Source of the DNA: Lewinellaceae bacterium
GTDB lineage: Bacteria > Bacteroidota > Bacteroidia > Chitinophagales > Saprospiraceae
Direction: 5' to 3'
Assembly: GCA_020636435.1 (NCBI GenBank)
Contig: JACJXX010000002.1
Location: forward strand, 1 to 64,000
DNA: 64,000 nt
Shown: piece by piece, positions 51,432-59,788 of the stretch
Position numbering within the stretch: the stretch's first letter is position 1
Layout: every line of letters starts with the position of its first letter
Made by a program: the position numbers and the translations under genes
Notes under the pieces: generated by a model
Told to the model about the DNA's origin: nothing
Database searches by the model: none
What the model saw: the letters and a program-made list of their open reading frames with translations, nothing else

Positions 51432-54400
51432 CTACTCTTTTACCATTTTGCCACTCCACGCCTGCCCGCCCACGCTTACCCTCACCACGTAAAAGCCCGG
51501 CGCCAGGCCAGAGACATCCAGCGGCAGAAGCTGATAGCCGCCGGTAGCGCCGGCCTGCCGCTCCAGGACGAGCCGCCCGTCCGGCCCCGACAAGCTAACT
51601 GAGATTCTATTGGGTTGTCCCGGTTGCAGCATGATGTTCAAAACGTCCCGCACGGGGTTGGGGAACAACTCCACCGCCAGTTCCGGTGGCGGGGTTTTCG
51701 TTCCGGATACTACCGCCGATTCCACCACCGTGCCCAGGTAAGGCGCCCGGGCACAGGCCAGATCGCCTTCGCCGGAAGACACACAGGCTTCGCCGTTGTA
51801 GTTCACCCTATCCATAAACTCCACATCGTCGACATACCAGCCGGGATTAAATGCATTGGGAGCCCCGGAACCATTGCTGCCGAACCGGAAGCGGACGAGC
51901 AGTTCCTCGCCCAAATAGGGGCTGAGATCGGCGTAGGTGTCCAGCCATTCTCCATCGGAGCTTCCGGAATAGGCCCGCAGGGAAGGGATAGCCAAAGTGC
52001 TGCTGGCCAGAGGGCGGGGATAAGGCGAACGGGCGATCAGCTCCTCGATGGGCTCCCAGGAGGCGCCGCCGTTGGCAGACACCTCCACAAAGCCGCCGTC
52101 GAGGCCGGCCTCCGTTTCGAAACGGTGGTAGAACCGCAGGGTTGGCTGTGCGCCAGTTACGGCGATGGGCGCCTTCAATTGCAAAACCTGGTCATTGGCG
52201 CTGGCCGTATTGCGAATGTACCAGCTGTAATTGCCGCTATTGGCGTCATTATCCGAGTAATTCCAGAAATCGAAACCCGCAGGGTTGAGGTTGTCCGTCA
52301 TCCAGTTCTCCTGGCCGGATTCCATATCGTCGAGAAACTGGCGAATGGAGATGATACCCGAACTGGTATTCAACTGGTAACTCAACACCCGTTCTTCGCC
52401 GGAAGCCAACGCTCCTATGCTGAACCGGATTTCACCTCCCGCCACCTCAGGCACGCCACCAGTAGCAGAGCCCGCAACATAAACGGCTTCCGCAGGAATC
52501 TCGTCGCTCACTACCACTTCGGTGACAGCCGTTTCTTTATGGTTCGTTATGGTAAGCGTAACGGTGAGCGCCTCTCCTGCATCTATCAGGGGCGTGGCGG
52601 TTTTGGCAATCTTCAGTTCTTTGACACATTCCGGCAGCACCCGGAAATCCGCCAGCCCGTCGTTTCTGTTAAAACGGCTGCCCTGCTCCGCCGCAAAACC
52701 CAGCCCGCGGCGGGCGAAAACTTCCCATATATAACAGGCGTTGGCGCCGCCGCTGTTCATTGCGTCGGCAGCCAGCAGGGCGTCGCGGCCGTCGATGAAA
52801 CCGGGGCTGCAGGCCTGTAGTTTCAGGGCGTCCACGACGAGTTGCATGGCCAGGTTGTTGCCGCTGCTGCCGTTGACGGGGTCTTCATCCCAGCCGTACA
52901 CCTCTGCCAGCTTCCAGTAGAGGTCCCACAATACCACGGCCCAAACCTCGCCCAGGCTTTGTTCAATGGTCGTGCCGACGATGTCTTCATAAGTTTGGTT
53001 ATTGACCGCCATATCCGTGGAATAGGGCTGCCGGCGCAGGCCCGTTCCCCCGGCGCCCTGGCGCAGGACGTAGTTGGCGTACGTACGCGGCGTAGCCCCC
53101 GTATCTCCGGGTTTGACAGTCGCCGCCATCGAAAAGAAATCGCTCCACCCCTCCCCCATCTGCTCGTCGTTGGCCAGGCAACTGGTAGAAGACGGGCCGC
53201 CTGCCAGGCGGTTGGAAATGCCGTGGGTATACTCATGAGCGACGACGACATTGTCCAGGCTGCCGTCGAGGCGGGCCGGGCCGGTGTCGTCGGGAAGCTG
53301 GAAAGCCACTTCTACTCCCTGGGCCAGGAACTGGCGCAGCGTTTGGCAGTTGCTGAACCGCATCGACACTACGGGGATGTTGACCTGGCCGCCCACGGAG
53401 ACCGGGCCCATGTTGACCAGGTCGTCGGCGTAATTGCAGATGATGGCCGCCACCGCGCCGGCGTTCTGGGCGTTGAGCGCCTTGCGGTCGAAATCGCAGG
53501 TGCCGCGGTCGATCAGCGCCACGCTGCCGTTGAGCTGCGCTGCATTCTGGGCGGGCGAACAGGCCAATGCCGGCAGGCCGGTGCCTCCGTTGTATTCTAC
53601 CACCGGCCCGGCCAGAAGCGCTGAGGTAATGCTTCCGCCAAACAGGGCAGGGCGCACCTCATAAAAGCCGGCGATGGCCTCCGGAGCCGTAACCGAGAAA
53701 ACGGCGCCGGGCGAGTTCCAGCGGTACATTTGCATGCGGGGAGGGAATCCGTCGGGGGGCGTGGAAAAATTGGCGTTGTTGAGGGCACTGCCGTCCTGGG
53801 CTTCGGCGGCAACGTAGTCGCCCGCGGCGCCTCCATTGCCATAATTGTTCTGCTGGAAATTGCCGGCCGGCTCGTCGAAACCGTAAGCGTAGGCCAGGTC
53901 GTGCATGAAGTTGTTGGTGTAAAACAACTGCGTAACCGATGCCTCCCGATGGGTTTCCGGCTCCTGAGCCAGATCGAGCGGAAAATCGAAAACCAGCCCG
54001 GGGCCCCCATCGGGCTCATCGCCGGCAGAACTGTTGTTGCCGTTGCCGTCCTGGTAGGCGTGCACGTTGTTTCCTCGGGTGGTCTGGTATTCGGGGCCTT
54101 CCTGCCCATCGGTATCGTGCCAGCCGTAGGGAGAAGCGATAGGGTCATGAGGGTTGAGCAGGAGCTCGCGGTTGCCTTCGGCCGGGTTTTCCAGGGGGAT
54201 GGGGAAGACGCGGTATTGGGCGTCGGTTTGGAGGGGGGGTGAGGGGGTGAGGGGGGGAGGGGGGGAGGGGGGGAGGCGAGGGTGAGGTTGCTCTTCCCCG
54301 CAAGATTCCTTCCCTGATCCGGAATGGAACGCACAGTGCGCGGTCCAGTTGTCCTTGCTCAGCACGGCGCCGGTGAGGGCATCCACGCGCAGGTTCCAGT

Positions 54401-54980
54401 AGTTGGCATCGTCGGGGCGGTCGATGGCCAGGCGCCAGGCCAGGCGGGCGGCCTCGCCGGGCATCAGTTGATACACCAGTTGGGCCTGAATGTCGGAATC
54501 GGATATAGTGCCGCCGGCGTAGGTAAAGAGCCGATCGCCTTTTTGGGCTTTCAGGGGTAGCTCGCCTGCTGCCGGCAGCCCCAGGTAAGCGGCGGCGCTT
54601 TTTATGGCCTCGGAGGCGGAAAGCAGGGGGCGGGTGGTATTGACTTTGGACGCCAGGCCGGGTGTAAAGCGGTTGGTAGCGAAGGCCACCCGCCCTTCCT
54701 CCGTAATGTGCAGCCCGCTAATGGCGTTGAAGAGCTCGATGCCGTCGTGCTGCTGGACGAGGTAGATGTGCGTCAGGCCGTTGTGCTTCGTCTGGTACTG
54801 GTCCGTTACCCGGAAGTCGCTGATATCAGCTTCGTCGAGCTGCCATTTTTCCCGCTGTTCGGCCAGGTAGCGCCTGGCAATTTCTACCGGGGCCTCCGGC
54901 TGGGCCCTGGCAACCGGAGTGAGCAACAGGAGGAGCATGGCGCTCAGGAGGTAAGTAGATTTGGCTATCATAGTTTCCAT
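51432..54980 (-). CDS. M36 (fungalysin-type) metalloprotease with PA domain and T9SS tail
   Basis: 1182 residues. Signal peptide (about 1-26, ARA-QP), an FTP-type propeptide (about 30-215), then the M36 peptidase with zinc site H582-E-Y-T-H586 and third ligand Glu610 in GEGWSDFF. A protease-associated (PA) domain is inserted (about 440-560; GSVALIDRGTCDFDRKALNAQNAGA). After the peptidase come a DUF11/Ig-like domain (about 800-875), a MAM/concanavalin-like domain (about 880-1080; FLDDMESGQENW...LRFYHRFETEAG) and a type A T9SS tail (FPNPVRDVLNIML, GLAPGFYVVRVS). A G-rich array at 54232-54283 codes a Pro-rich linker (residues about 233-250). Confidence 0.93.
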   Translation of the reverse strand: METMIAKSTYLLSAMLLLLLTPVARAQPEAPVEIARRYLAEQREKWQLDEADISDFRVTDQYQTKHNGLTHIYLVQQHDGIELFNAISGLHITEEGRVAFATNRFTPGLASKVNTTRPLLSASEAIKSAAAYLGLPAAGELPLKAQKGDRLFTYAGGTISDSDIQAQLVYQLMPGEAARLAWRLAIDRPDDANYWNLRVDALTGAVLSKDNWTAHCAFHSGSGKESCGEEQPHPRLPPSPPPPLTPSPPLQTDAQYRVFPIPLENPAEGNRELLLNPHDPIASPYGWHDTDGQEGPEYQTTRGNNVHAYQDGNGNNSSAGDEPDGGPGLVFDFPLDLAQEPETHREASVTQLFYTNNFMHDLAYAYGFDEPAGNFQQNNYGNGGAAGDYVAAEAQDGSALNNANFSTPPDGFPPRMQMYRWNSPGAVFSVTAPEAIAGFYEVRPALFGGSITSALLAGPVVEYNGGTGLPALACSPAQNAAQLNGSVALIDRGTCDFDRKALNAQNAGAVAAIICNYADDLVNMGPVSVGGQVNIPVVSMRFSNCQTLRQFLAQGVEVAFQLPDDTGPARLDGSLDNVVVAHEYTHGISNRLAGGPSSTSCLANDEQMGEGWSDFFSMAATVKPGDTGATPRTYANYVLRQGAGGTGLRRQPYSTDMAVNNQTYEDIVGTTIEQSLGEVWAVVLWDLYWKLAEVYGWDEDPVNGSSGNNLAMQLVVDALKLQACSPGFIDGRDALLAADAMNSGGANACYIWEVFARRGLGFAAEQGSRFNRNDGLADFRVLPECVKELKIAKTATPLIDAGEALTVTLTITNHKETAVTEVVVSDEIPAEAVYVAGSATGGVPEVAGGEIRFSIGALASGEERVLSYQLNTSSGIISIRQFLDDMESGQENWMTDNLNPAGFDFWNYSDNDANSGNYSWYIRNTASANDQVLQLKAPIAVTGAQPTLRFYHRFETEAGLDGGFVEVSANGGASWEPIEELIARSPYPRPLASSTLAIPSLRAYSGSSDGEWLDTYADLSPYLGEELLVRFRFGSNGSGAPNAFNPGWYVDDVEFMDRVNYNGEACVSSGEGDLACARAPYLGTVVESAVVSGTKTPPPELAVELFPNPVRDVLNIMLQPGQPNRISVSLSGPDGRLVLERQAGATGGYQLLPLDVSGLAPGFYVVRVSVGGQAWSGKMVKE
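54232..54283. repeat. In-gene G-rich octamer array
   Basis: Copies of gggggtga and ggggggga lie inside the M36 coding region and encode PPSPPPPLTPSPPL-type sequence at the propeptide/catalytic boundary. Period and composition match the large array at 63478-63929. Confidence 0.8.
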
Positions 54981-55033
54981 ATTATTTAATGCCTTTTGTC
55001 CCAGAAGTATGCCGCAATAGCAATATCATTGTT

Positions 55034-55146
55034 GGCTACCCTTTTAAGACCGGACAGCCTCGTACACCGTACACTTAAAGGTTCCCGCCGTGTCCGTACA
55101 CCGTACACAACCCCGGCCATCACTGTCCGGTCTTAGACGGATAGCC
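55034..55146. repeat. Dispersed hairpin element, copy C
   Basis: Ggctaccc...aagaccggacag (55034-55056) pairs with ctgtccggtctt (55123-55134) and the end ttagacggatagcc. The interior holds two CGTACACCGTACAC pairs and ccccggcc, as in copy B. It lies in the gap between the M36 protease start and rlmB. Confidence 0.75.
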
Positions 55147-55235
55147 TCATTGTTAAACAGAGACACTTAAGCAATCCTTTCTACAAAGTAAAGACAAACT
55201 TGGGTTTCCACAAAAATTCCCGACCTTTGCAACCT

Positions 55236-55985
55236 ATGCCAAAAGACATCTCCATCATCTACGGCCGCCACCCGGTAGTGGATGCCCTTCGTTCGGGCAC
55301 GCCCATCGAAAAAGTGATGCTGCAGCAGGGTATTCGTGGGGAAATGGAAAAGGAACTCCGCCACCTGTGCCGGGACGAAAACGTGCTCCTGCAAGTCGTG
55401 CCCAAAGAGCGCCTCAACAAGATCGTGCGGGGCAACCACCAGGGGGTCATCGCCCTGCAGGCCCTCATCCGCTATTACCGGCTGGAGGATGTGCTGCCCG
55501 GCATTTACGAAAAATCGGAAACGCCCCTGATCGTCCTGCTCGACGGGGTGACCGACGTGCGCAATTTCGGGGCCATCGCCCGCACGGCGGAGGCATCCGG
55601 CGCTCATGCGCTGGTCATCCCCCAGAAAAACAGCGCCCAGATCAATGCCGAAGCAATGAAAACCTCCGCCGGCGCCCTGGCTACAATCCCGGTCTGCCGG
55701 GAGAGCAGCCTCATCGCGGCCATCGAATTCCTTCAGTTGTCCGGCATCAAGGTGCTGGCCAGCAGCCTGGAAGCTACCAAGCCCCTCTACGAACTAGACC
55801 TCCGCCAGCCGGCAGCCTTCATCCTGGGGGCGGAGGGGGAAGGCATCAGCCCGGCGGTGGCCCGTGCGGCGGACGAGCAGTTTGTCATACCCCAAAAAGG
55901 GACGACGGATAGTTTTAACGTGTCGGTGGCGGCGGGCATGATGTTGTATGAGGCGATGCGGCAGAGGGAGCGGGGAATATTATGA
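55236..55985 (+). CDS. rlmB: 23S rRNA (guanosine-2'-O-)-methyltransferase RlmB
   Basis: 249 residues from the ATG at 55236. N-terminal substrate-binding domain (IIYGRHPVVDALRSGTPIEKVML) and C-terminal SPOUT domain: LDGVTDVRNFGAIARTAEASG, NSAQINAEAMKTSAGAL, FILGAEGEGISPAV, and GTTDSFNVSVAAGMMLYEA. It 2'-O-methylates G2251 in the ribosomal P-site loop. The upstream 12 codons are not conserved. Confidence 0.94.
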   Translation: MPKDISIIYGRHPVVDALRSGTPIEKVMLQQGIRGEMEKELRHLCRDENVLLQVVPKERLNKIVRGNHQGVIALQALIRYYRLEDVLPGIYEKSETPLIVLLDGVTDVRNFGAIARTAEASGAHALVIPQKNSAQINAEAMKTSAGALATIPVCRESSLIAAIEFLQLSGIKVLASSLEATKPLYELDLRQPAAFILGAEGEGISPAVARAADEQFVIPQKGTTDSFNVSVAAGMMLYEAMRQRERGIL

Positions 55986-56038
55986 TGCTGGAACCCTGCA
56001 TTTAAGGGCTGGCGAATTAGCCCGTTATTTCGTTCTAG

Positions 56039-57523
56039 TTACAACAACCCCCGCAGCCCCCCCCTATCCGTCTTCCCGCTGACCGTCCGCGGAAAAGCGC
56101 CAACCGACACGATCTTGCCGGGAATCATATAGTGCGGCAACTTTTTGCGCAGGCTGGCTTCGATCTGCTCCTTCTCCCCTTCCGCCATCCCCTCCACAAA
56201 AAGCACGAGGGACAGCACCCCCTTTTCCACGTAGGAATCCAACACCACATTCCGGCCGACCACCTGCTTGACGTGGTGCTCCACCTCGCCCAGTTCCACC
56301 CGGTAGCCCTGTATCTGCAACTGGTTGTCCTTTCTGCCGCAGAAGAGAAAGCGGCCCTGTATATCCTGAAAAACGATATCGCCGGTTTTGTAATACCGCT
56401 TGCCGTCGCGGATCGCAAAGCTCTCCCGGTTTTTGGCAGGGTTCTTCCAGTAGCCCTCCGTTACCTGGTCCCCGCTGATCCACAACTCGCCTTTTTGGCC
56501 GGATTCCATTGCCTGTCCGTCCGGGCCCACCACCAGCGCCTCCATACCGTCGTAGAGTTCGCCGATGGCAACAATGCCGTTGTAGGCCAGGGTTTCATCC
56601 GCCTTCCAGCGGTGGTACAGACAGTCGATGGTGCCCTCAGTAGGGCCGTAGTGGTTTTCAATCACCGCGTTGGGGATGCAACGGGCCCACTCCCGGGTAA
56701 TGTCCTCCGGCAGGGCTTCGCCGGAGAAAAGGGAATAACGGAGATGGGGCAGTTCTATACGGCCGAAATAGGGCTTAAAAAACTGTAGCGTTGAGGGCAC
56801 CAGCTTGGCAAACGTAACCCGATGTTCTTTCAGAACCTTCAGGGCGGCCAGAAACTTGACTCCTTCCTGCGGGACAGTGTACACCCCTGCTCCAAGGTAC
56901 AGCGGCAGGACGTAGGACTGCACCGAAACGTCAAACGTAAAGTCGAAAATCTGCAAAAAACGATCCTGCTCATTCAATTCATAACCGATCTGGAAAAAGG
57001 CACGGACAAAAGCGTCCAGGTTTTTCCTGGTAATGGGCACCCCCTTGGGCGTGCCGGTGCTGCCGGAGGTGAAGAGGATGTACAGCATGTCGTCCTCCCG
57101 GCTGCTTTCCTTTGGGCTTGTGGGGTGCTGTGAAACAAGGCCCCGGGTTTCAATGCTTTCATCCCCGGCATTGGCATTGACAATCGCTGCCTCCGCCTGA
57201 TCGAATGCCAGAATGTGCTTTATCCCTGTCTGCTCGATCATATTGCGGTTCCGCTCCGCCGGGTTGGCAGGGCTGAGGGGCACGAATACCAGCCGGTTGA
57301 ACCACAGGGCGAAGATGGAGGCGTAGGTTTCCAGGCGGTCGGCAGTGGCAATACCTACCGGGGTTTGCTCCGGAATTCGCCGTTCCTGCAGCGCCTGAGA
57401 AATCCCGCTGACACAATCGGAAAAATCCTGATAAGTATAGGCCCGTTCCTGGATGCAAAAGGCCGTCCGGGAGCTGAATTTCAGGAGGTTATCGGCGATG
57501 GTTGGCAGTAATTGGTTTGACAT
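56039..57523 (-). CDS. AMP-forming adenylation enzyme (DltA/NRPS-like)
   Basis: 494 residues of the ANL superfamily. Motifs in order: YILFTSGSTGTPKGVPITRKN (P-loop), FDFTFDVSVQS, YSLFSGEALPE, IENHYGPTEGTIDCLYHRW, YKTGDIVFQDIQGRFLFCGRKDNQLQIQGYRVELGEVE, and the catalytic Lys in RTVSGKTDRGGL. The whole resembles amino-acid-activating domains such as DltA, without a carrier or condensation domain attached. It would activate an amino or carboxylic acid for a separate carrier protein that is not in the window. Confidence 0.88.
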   Translation of the reverse strand: MSNQLLPTIADNLLKFSSRTAFCIQERAYTYQDFSDCVSGISQALQERRIPEQTPVGIATADRLETYASIFALWFNRLVFVPLSPANPAERNRNMIEQTGIKHILAFDQAEAAIVNANAGDESIETRGLVSQHPTSPKESSREDDMLYILFTSGSTGTPKGVPITRKNLDAFVRAFFQIGYELNEQDRFLQIFDFTFDVSVQSYVLPLYLGAGVYTVPQEGVKFLAALKVLKEHRVTFAKLVPSTLQFFKPYFGRIELPHLRYSLFSGEALPEDITREWARCIPNAVIENHYGPTEGTIDCLYHRWKADETLAYNGIVAIGELYDGMEALVVGPDGQAMESGQKGELWISGDQVTEGYWKNPAKNRESFAIRDGKRYYKTGDIVFQDIQGRFLFCGRKDNQLQIQGYRVELGEVEHHVKQVVGRNVVLDSYVEKGVLSLVLFVEGMAEGEKEQIEASLRKKLPHYMIPGKIVSVGAFPRTVSGKTDRGGLRGLL

Positions 57524-57826
57524 GATTGTTGAAATGAAAATATTTGAATAAGGAGGCTTGCGATCATTCCGACGCTATTGTAGGAAGTAAAAGTATGAAA
57601 AAAGATGTTATGCGGCTTGCGATCATTAGTGCAGAAAATTTTACCCGGCTGTGCAGATGGCAACTTCGCCTATGCTGTGCAATTTATTATTGCGCAGTCC
57701 CATAAACGAACTTTGAGTTAATTCTCCTATTTTAACCCTGTGAAAATACTTTACGTGCTTAGTATTTTTGTGTCTTCGTAGCAAGAAAGCCGGGTAATTG
57801 CCAGCACTCCTAAACAGATACCCAAA

Positions 57827-58963
57827 ATGTACCTATCAATGACCAGCACCACCGTCCTCATTATCGGCGCCGGCCCCGCAGGGCTGGCCGCAGCCGCCCG
57901 CTTGCGGAAAAAAGGCATCCCCTTCGAGATCATCGAGCAAAGCCAGTCGGTTGGCCACTCCTGGCGGTTGCACTACGACCGCCTTCACCTGCACACTGTC
58001 AAGGAGCACTCCCACCTGCCCTTTACGGAATTTCCGGATCACTACCCCCGCTACGTTTCCCGCAAGATGCTGGTGGATTACTTCGAAGCCTACGCCAAAC
58101 AGTTTGAAATCCGGCCCCACTTTGGAGAGGAAGTGGCGAAAATCCAGCCGGGCGAGGCGGGCTGGGAGGTGCATACTCGTTCCGGCAAGGCCTTCGCGGC
58201 GCCCCACGTAGTGGTGGCCACCGGGCTGAACCGCGTACCCAACCGCCCTCATTACGAGGGGGAAGAAAAATTTAAAGGGCAAATCCTGCACAGCCGGGAG
58301 TATAAAAACCCCCAGCCGTTCAGCGGCAAGCGGGCGCTGGTGGTGGGCTTCGGCAATACCGGCGCCGAGATCGCCCTGGACCTGAGCGAGAACGGCATCG
58401 CCACCTGCCTCTCTGTCCGCGGGCCGGTCAATGTGGTGCCGAGGGATTTCCTGGGCAACCCTACCCAAAAGACCGCCTTTACCCTGGCCAAGCTGCCCAC
58501 CTGGCTGGGCGACTGGATCGGCGCCCAGGTGCAGCGGCTAGCCTTCGGAGACCTGCGCCCCTATGGCCTGACGCCATCCGATATGCCGCCCGCCAGGCAG
58601 CTGCGGGAAACCGGTAAAACGCCGGTCATAGACATCGGCACCGTAGATCAGGTCAAAGCCGGTAAGATTGACGTGAAACCGGGCATCGAAAGTTTTACGG
58701 AAACGAGCGTCCACTTCGAGGATGGTACGGAGGAACCCTTCGACGCCGTCATCCTGGCCACCGGCTACCGGGCAAAGCTGGAGGACTTTCTGCCCTTTAC
58801 CGACGGGCTGTTCGACCAACATGGCGTTCCGAAAGAGGTGGTGGGTAGAGGAAAATACGAGGGGCTGTATTTTCTGGGCTTCGACAACTATAAGCCCGGA
58901 GGCGGGTTGGGGGTCATCCGGCAGGATTCGGAGGAGGTGGTGGCGGCAATTGTGAATGGGTGA
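57827..58963 (+). CDS. Flavin-containing monooxygenase-type oxidoreductase
   Basis: 378 residues with two nucleotide sites: FAD motif TVLIIGAGPAGLAAAARL near the start and NADPH motif ALVVGFGNTGAEIALDL in the middle, plus ILATGYR at the end. WRLHYDRLHLHTVKEHSHLPF and the GRGKYEGLYFLGFDNY tail are typical of plant YUCCA-like and bacterial FMO-type enzymes that oxygenate small amines or acids. The substrate is unknown. Start: Met at 57827 or 57839. The divergent adenylation gene lies 303 bp away. Confidence 0.88.
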   Translation: MYLSMTSTTVLIIGAGPAGLAAAARLRKKGIPFEIIEQSQSVGHSWRLHYDRLHLHTVKEHSHLPFTEFPDHYPRYVSRKMLVDYFEAYAKQFEIRPHFGEEVAKIQPGEAGWEVHTRSGKAFAAPHVVVATGLNRVPNRPHYEGEEKFKGQILHSREYKNPQPFSGKRALVVGFGNTGAEIALDLSENGIATCLSVRGPVNVVPRDFLGNPTQKTAFTLAKLPTWLGDWIGAQVQRLAFGDLRPYGLTPSDMPPARQLRETGKTPVIDIGTVDQVKAGKIDVKPGIESFTETSVHFEDGTEEPFDAVILATGYRAKLEDFLPFTDGLFDQHGVPKEVVGRGKYEGLYFLGFDNYKPGGGLGVIRQDSEEVVAAIVNG

Positions 58964-58984
58964 GGGGGAAGGTGTTGTGGTATT

Positions 58985-59246
58985 ATTCCGTTAATCATTA
59001 CCAGTTGTGCCGCCCCAGCCGAGCCTCCTTTTACATTTTGCGGTTTTGCGGTTTTGCGGTTCTGCGGTTCTGCGGTTCTGCGGTTTTTCGGTTTTTCGGT
59101 TTTGCGGTTCTGCGGTTCTGCGGTTTTTCGGTTTTTCGGTTCTGCGGTTCTGCGGTTCTGCGGTTTCGCGGTTCTGCGGTTTTGCGGTTTTGCGGTTTTG
59201 CGGTTTTGCGGTTTAAGAACACTTGGTTCTGGCTTCGCCAGGTTAT
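58985..59246. repeat. Dispersed element D, copy 2 (22 octamer units)
   Basis: The ends match copy 1 (7149-7236) in reverse. The interior is an uninterrupted 22-unit octamer array (59037-59212; tttgcggt, tctgcggt, ttttcggt). A 14-bp direct repeat GGTGTTGTGGTATT flanks the element (58971-58984 and 59247-59260), which looks like a target duplication. Confidence 0.85.
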
Positions 59247-59247
59247 G

Positions 59248-59510
59248 GTGTTGTGGTATTTCAGGTACTGGGCAGCTACGAAGCGCTCGCAGCCGTGGCC
59301 GTCACTGGCGGCCAGAGCCTTCATCAGCCGCCAGGCCATGAAGTTGGACGCGCCGATGTAGCGCACCTCGCCGGAGCGGAGTAGGTCGTCGAAAGCCCGC
59401 AGAGATTCCTCAATGGGCGTGGTGCTGCCCTGGCGGTGCATATAGAGCAGGCCGATGTAGTCCGTTTGCAGGCGGCGCAGGCTGTTTTCAATGGTGCGGA
59501 TGATGTGTGG
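59248..59510 (-). pseudogene. Aldo-keto reductase relic
   Basis: The reverse strand encodes about 85 residues of an AKR core: RTIENSLRRLQTDYIGLLYMH, then SLRAFDDLLRSGEVRYIGASNF. Both the N-terminal NADPH site region and the C-terminal half are missing. On one side the frame runs into element D after AQYL, where other AKRs continue with the next barrel strand. No functional enzyme is expected. Confidence 0.8.
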
Positions 59511-59556
59511 CAGGGCAGGCCGACAATCTCTTCCGGCTTCCCGGCGTTGTAAACAT

Positions 59557-59721
59557 TAGAGTTGATGCGTTGGGGGGCTTTAGTGGGAAAAAAGATTAAT
59601 TTTTGTCCTGATTGAGGCTCAAAAGTGGGAAGATAGTGGCGCTACCTGACTGCTTTTGGAACGAAGAGCAGGGCAAAAAGTAACTTTTAAACCGCTGAAT
59701 GTTCCTAACGCATCAACTCTA
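59557..59721. repeat. MITE-like element with 15-bp inverted repeats
   Basis: TAGAGTTGATGCGTT (59557-59571) and its exact complement (59707-59721) bound a 165-bp non-coding segment between the AKR relic and the next gene. Confidence 0.75.
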
Positions 59722-59743
59722 TTAGCCATATCCAGGTTGGAGG

Positions 59744-59770
59744 CTTGCCAGGTTTTCGAAACCTGGCAAG
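59744..59770 (+). promoter_or_regulatory. Perfect 12-bp hairpin upstream of the type B T9SS gene
   Basis: CTTGCCAGGTTT-TCG-AAACCTGGCAAG ends 19 bp before the ATG at 59789 and is followed by TCTTT. It could be an intrinsic terminator of upstream transcription or a 5'-leader structure. Confidence 0.5.
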
Positions 59771-59788
59771 TCTTTCAATGATAAAGTA

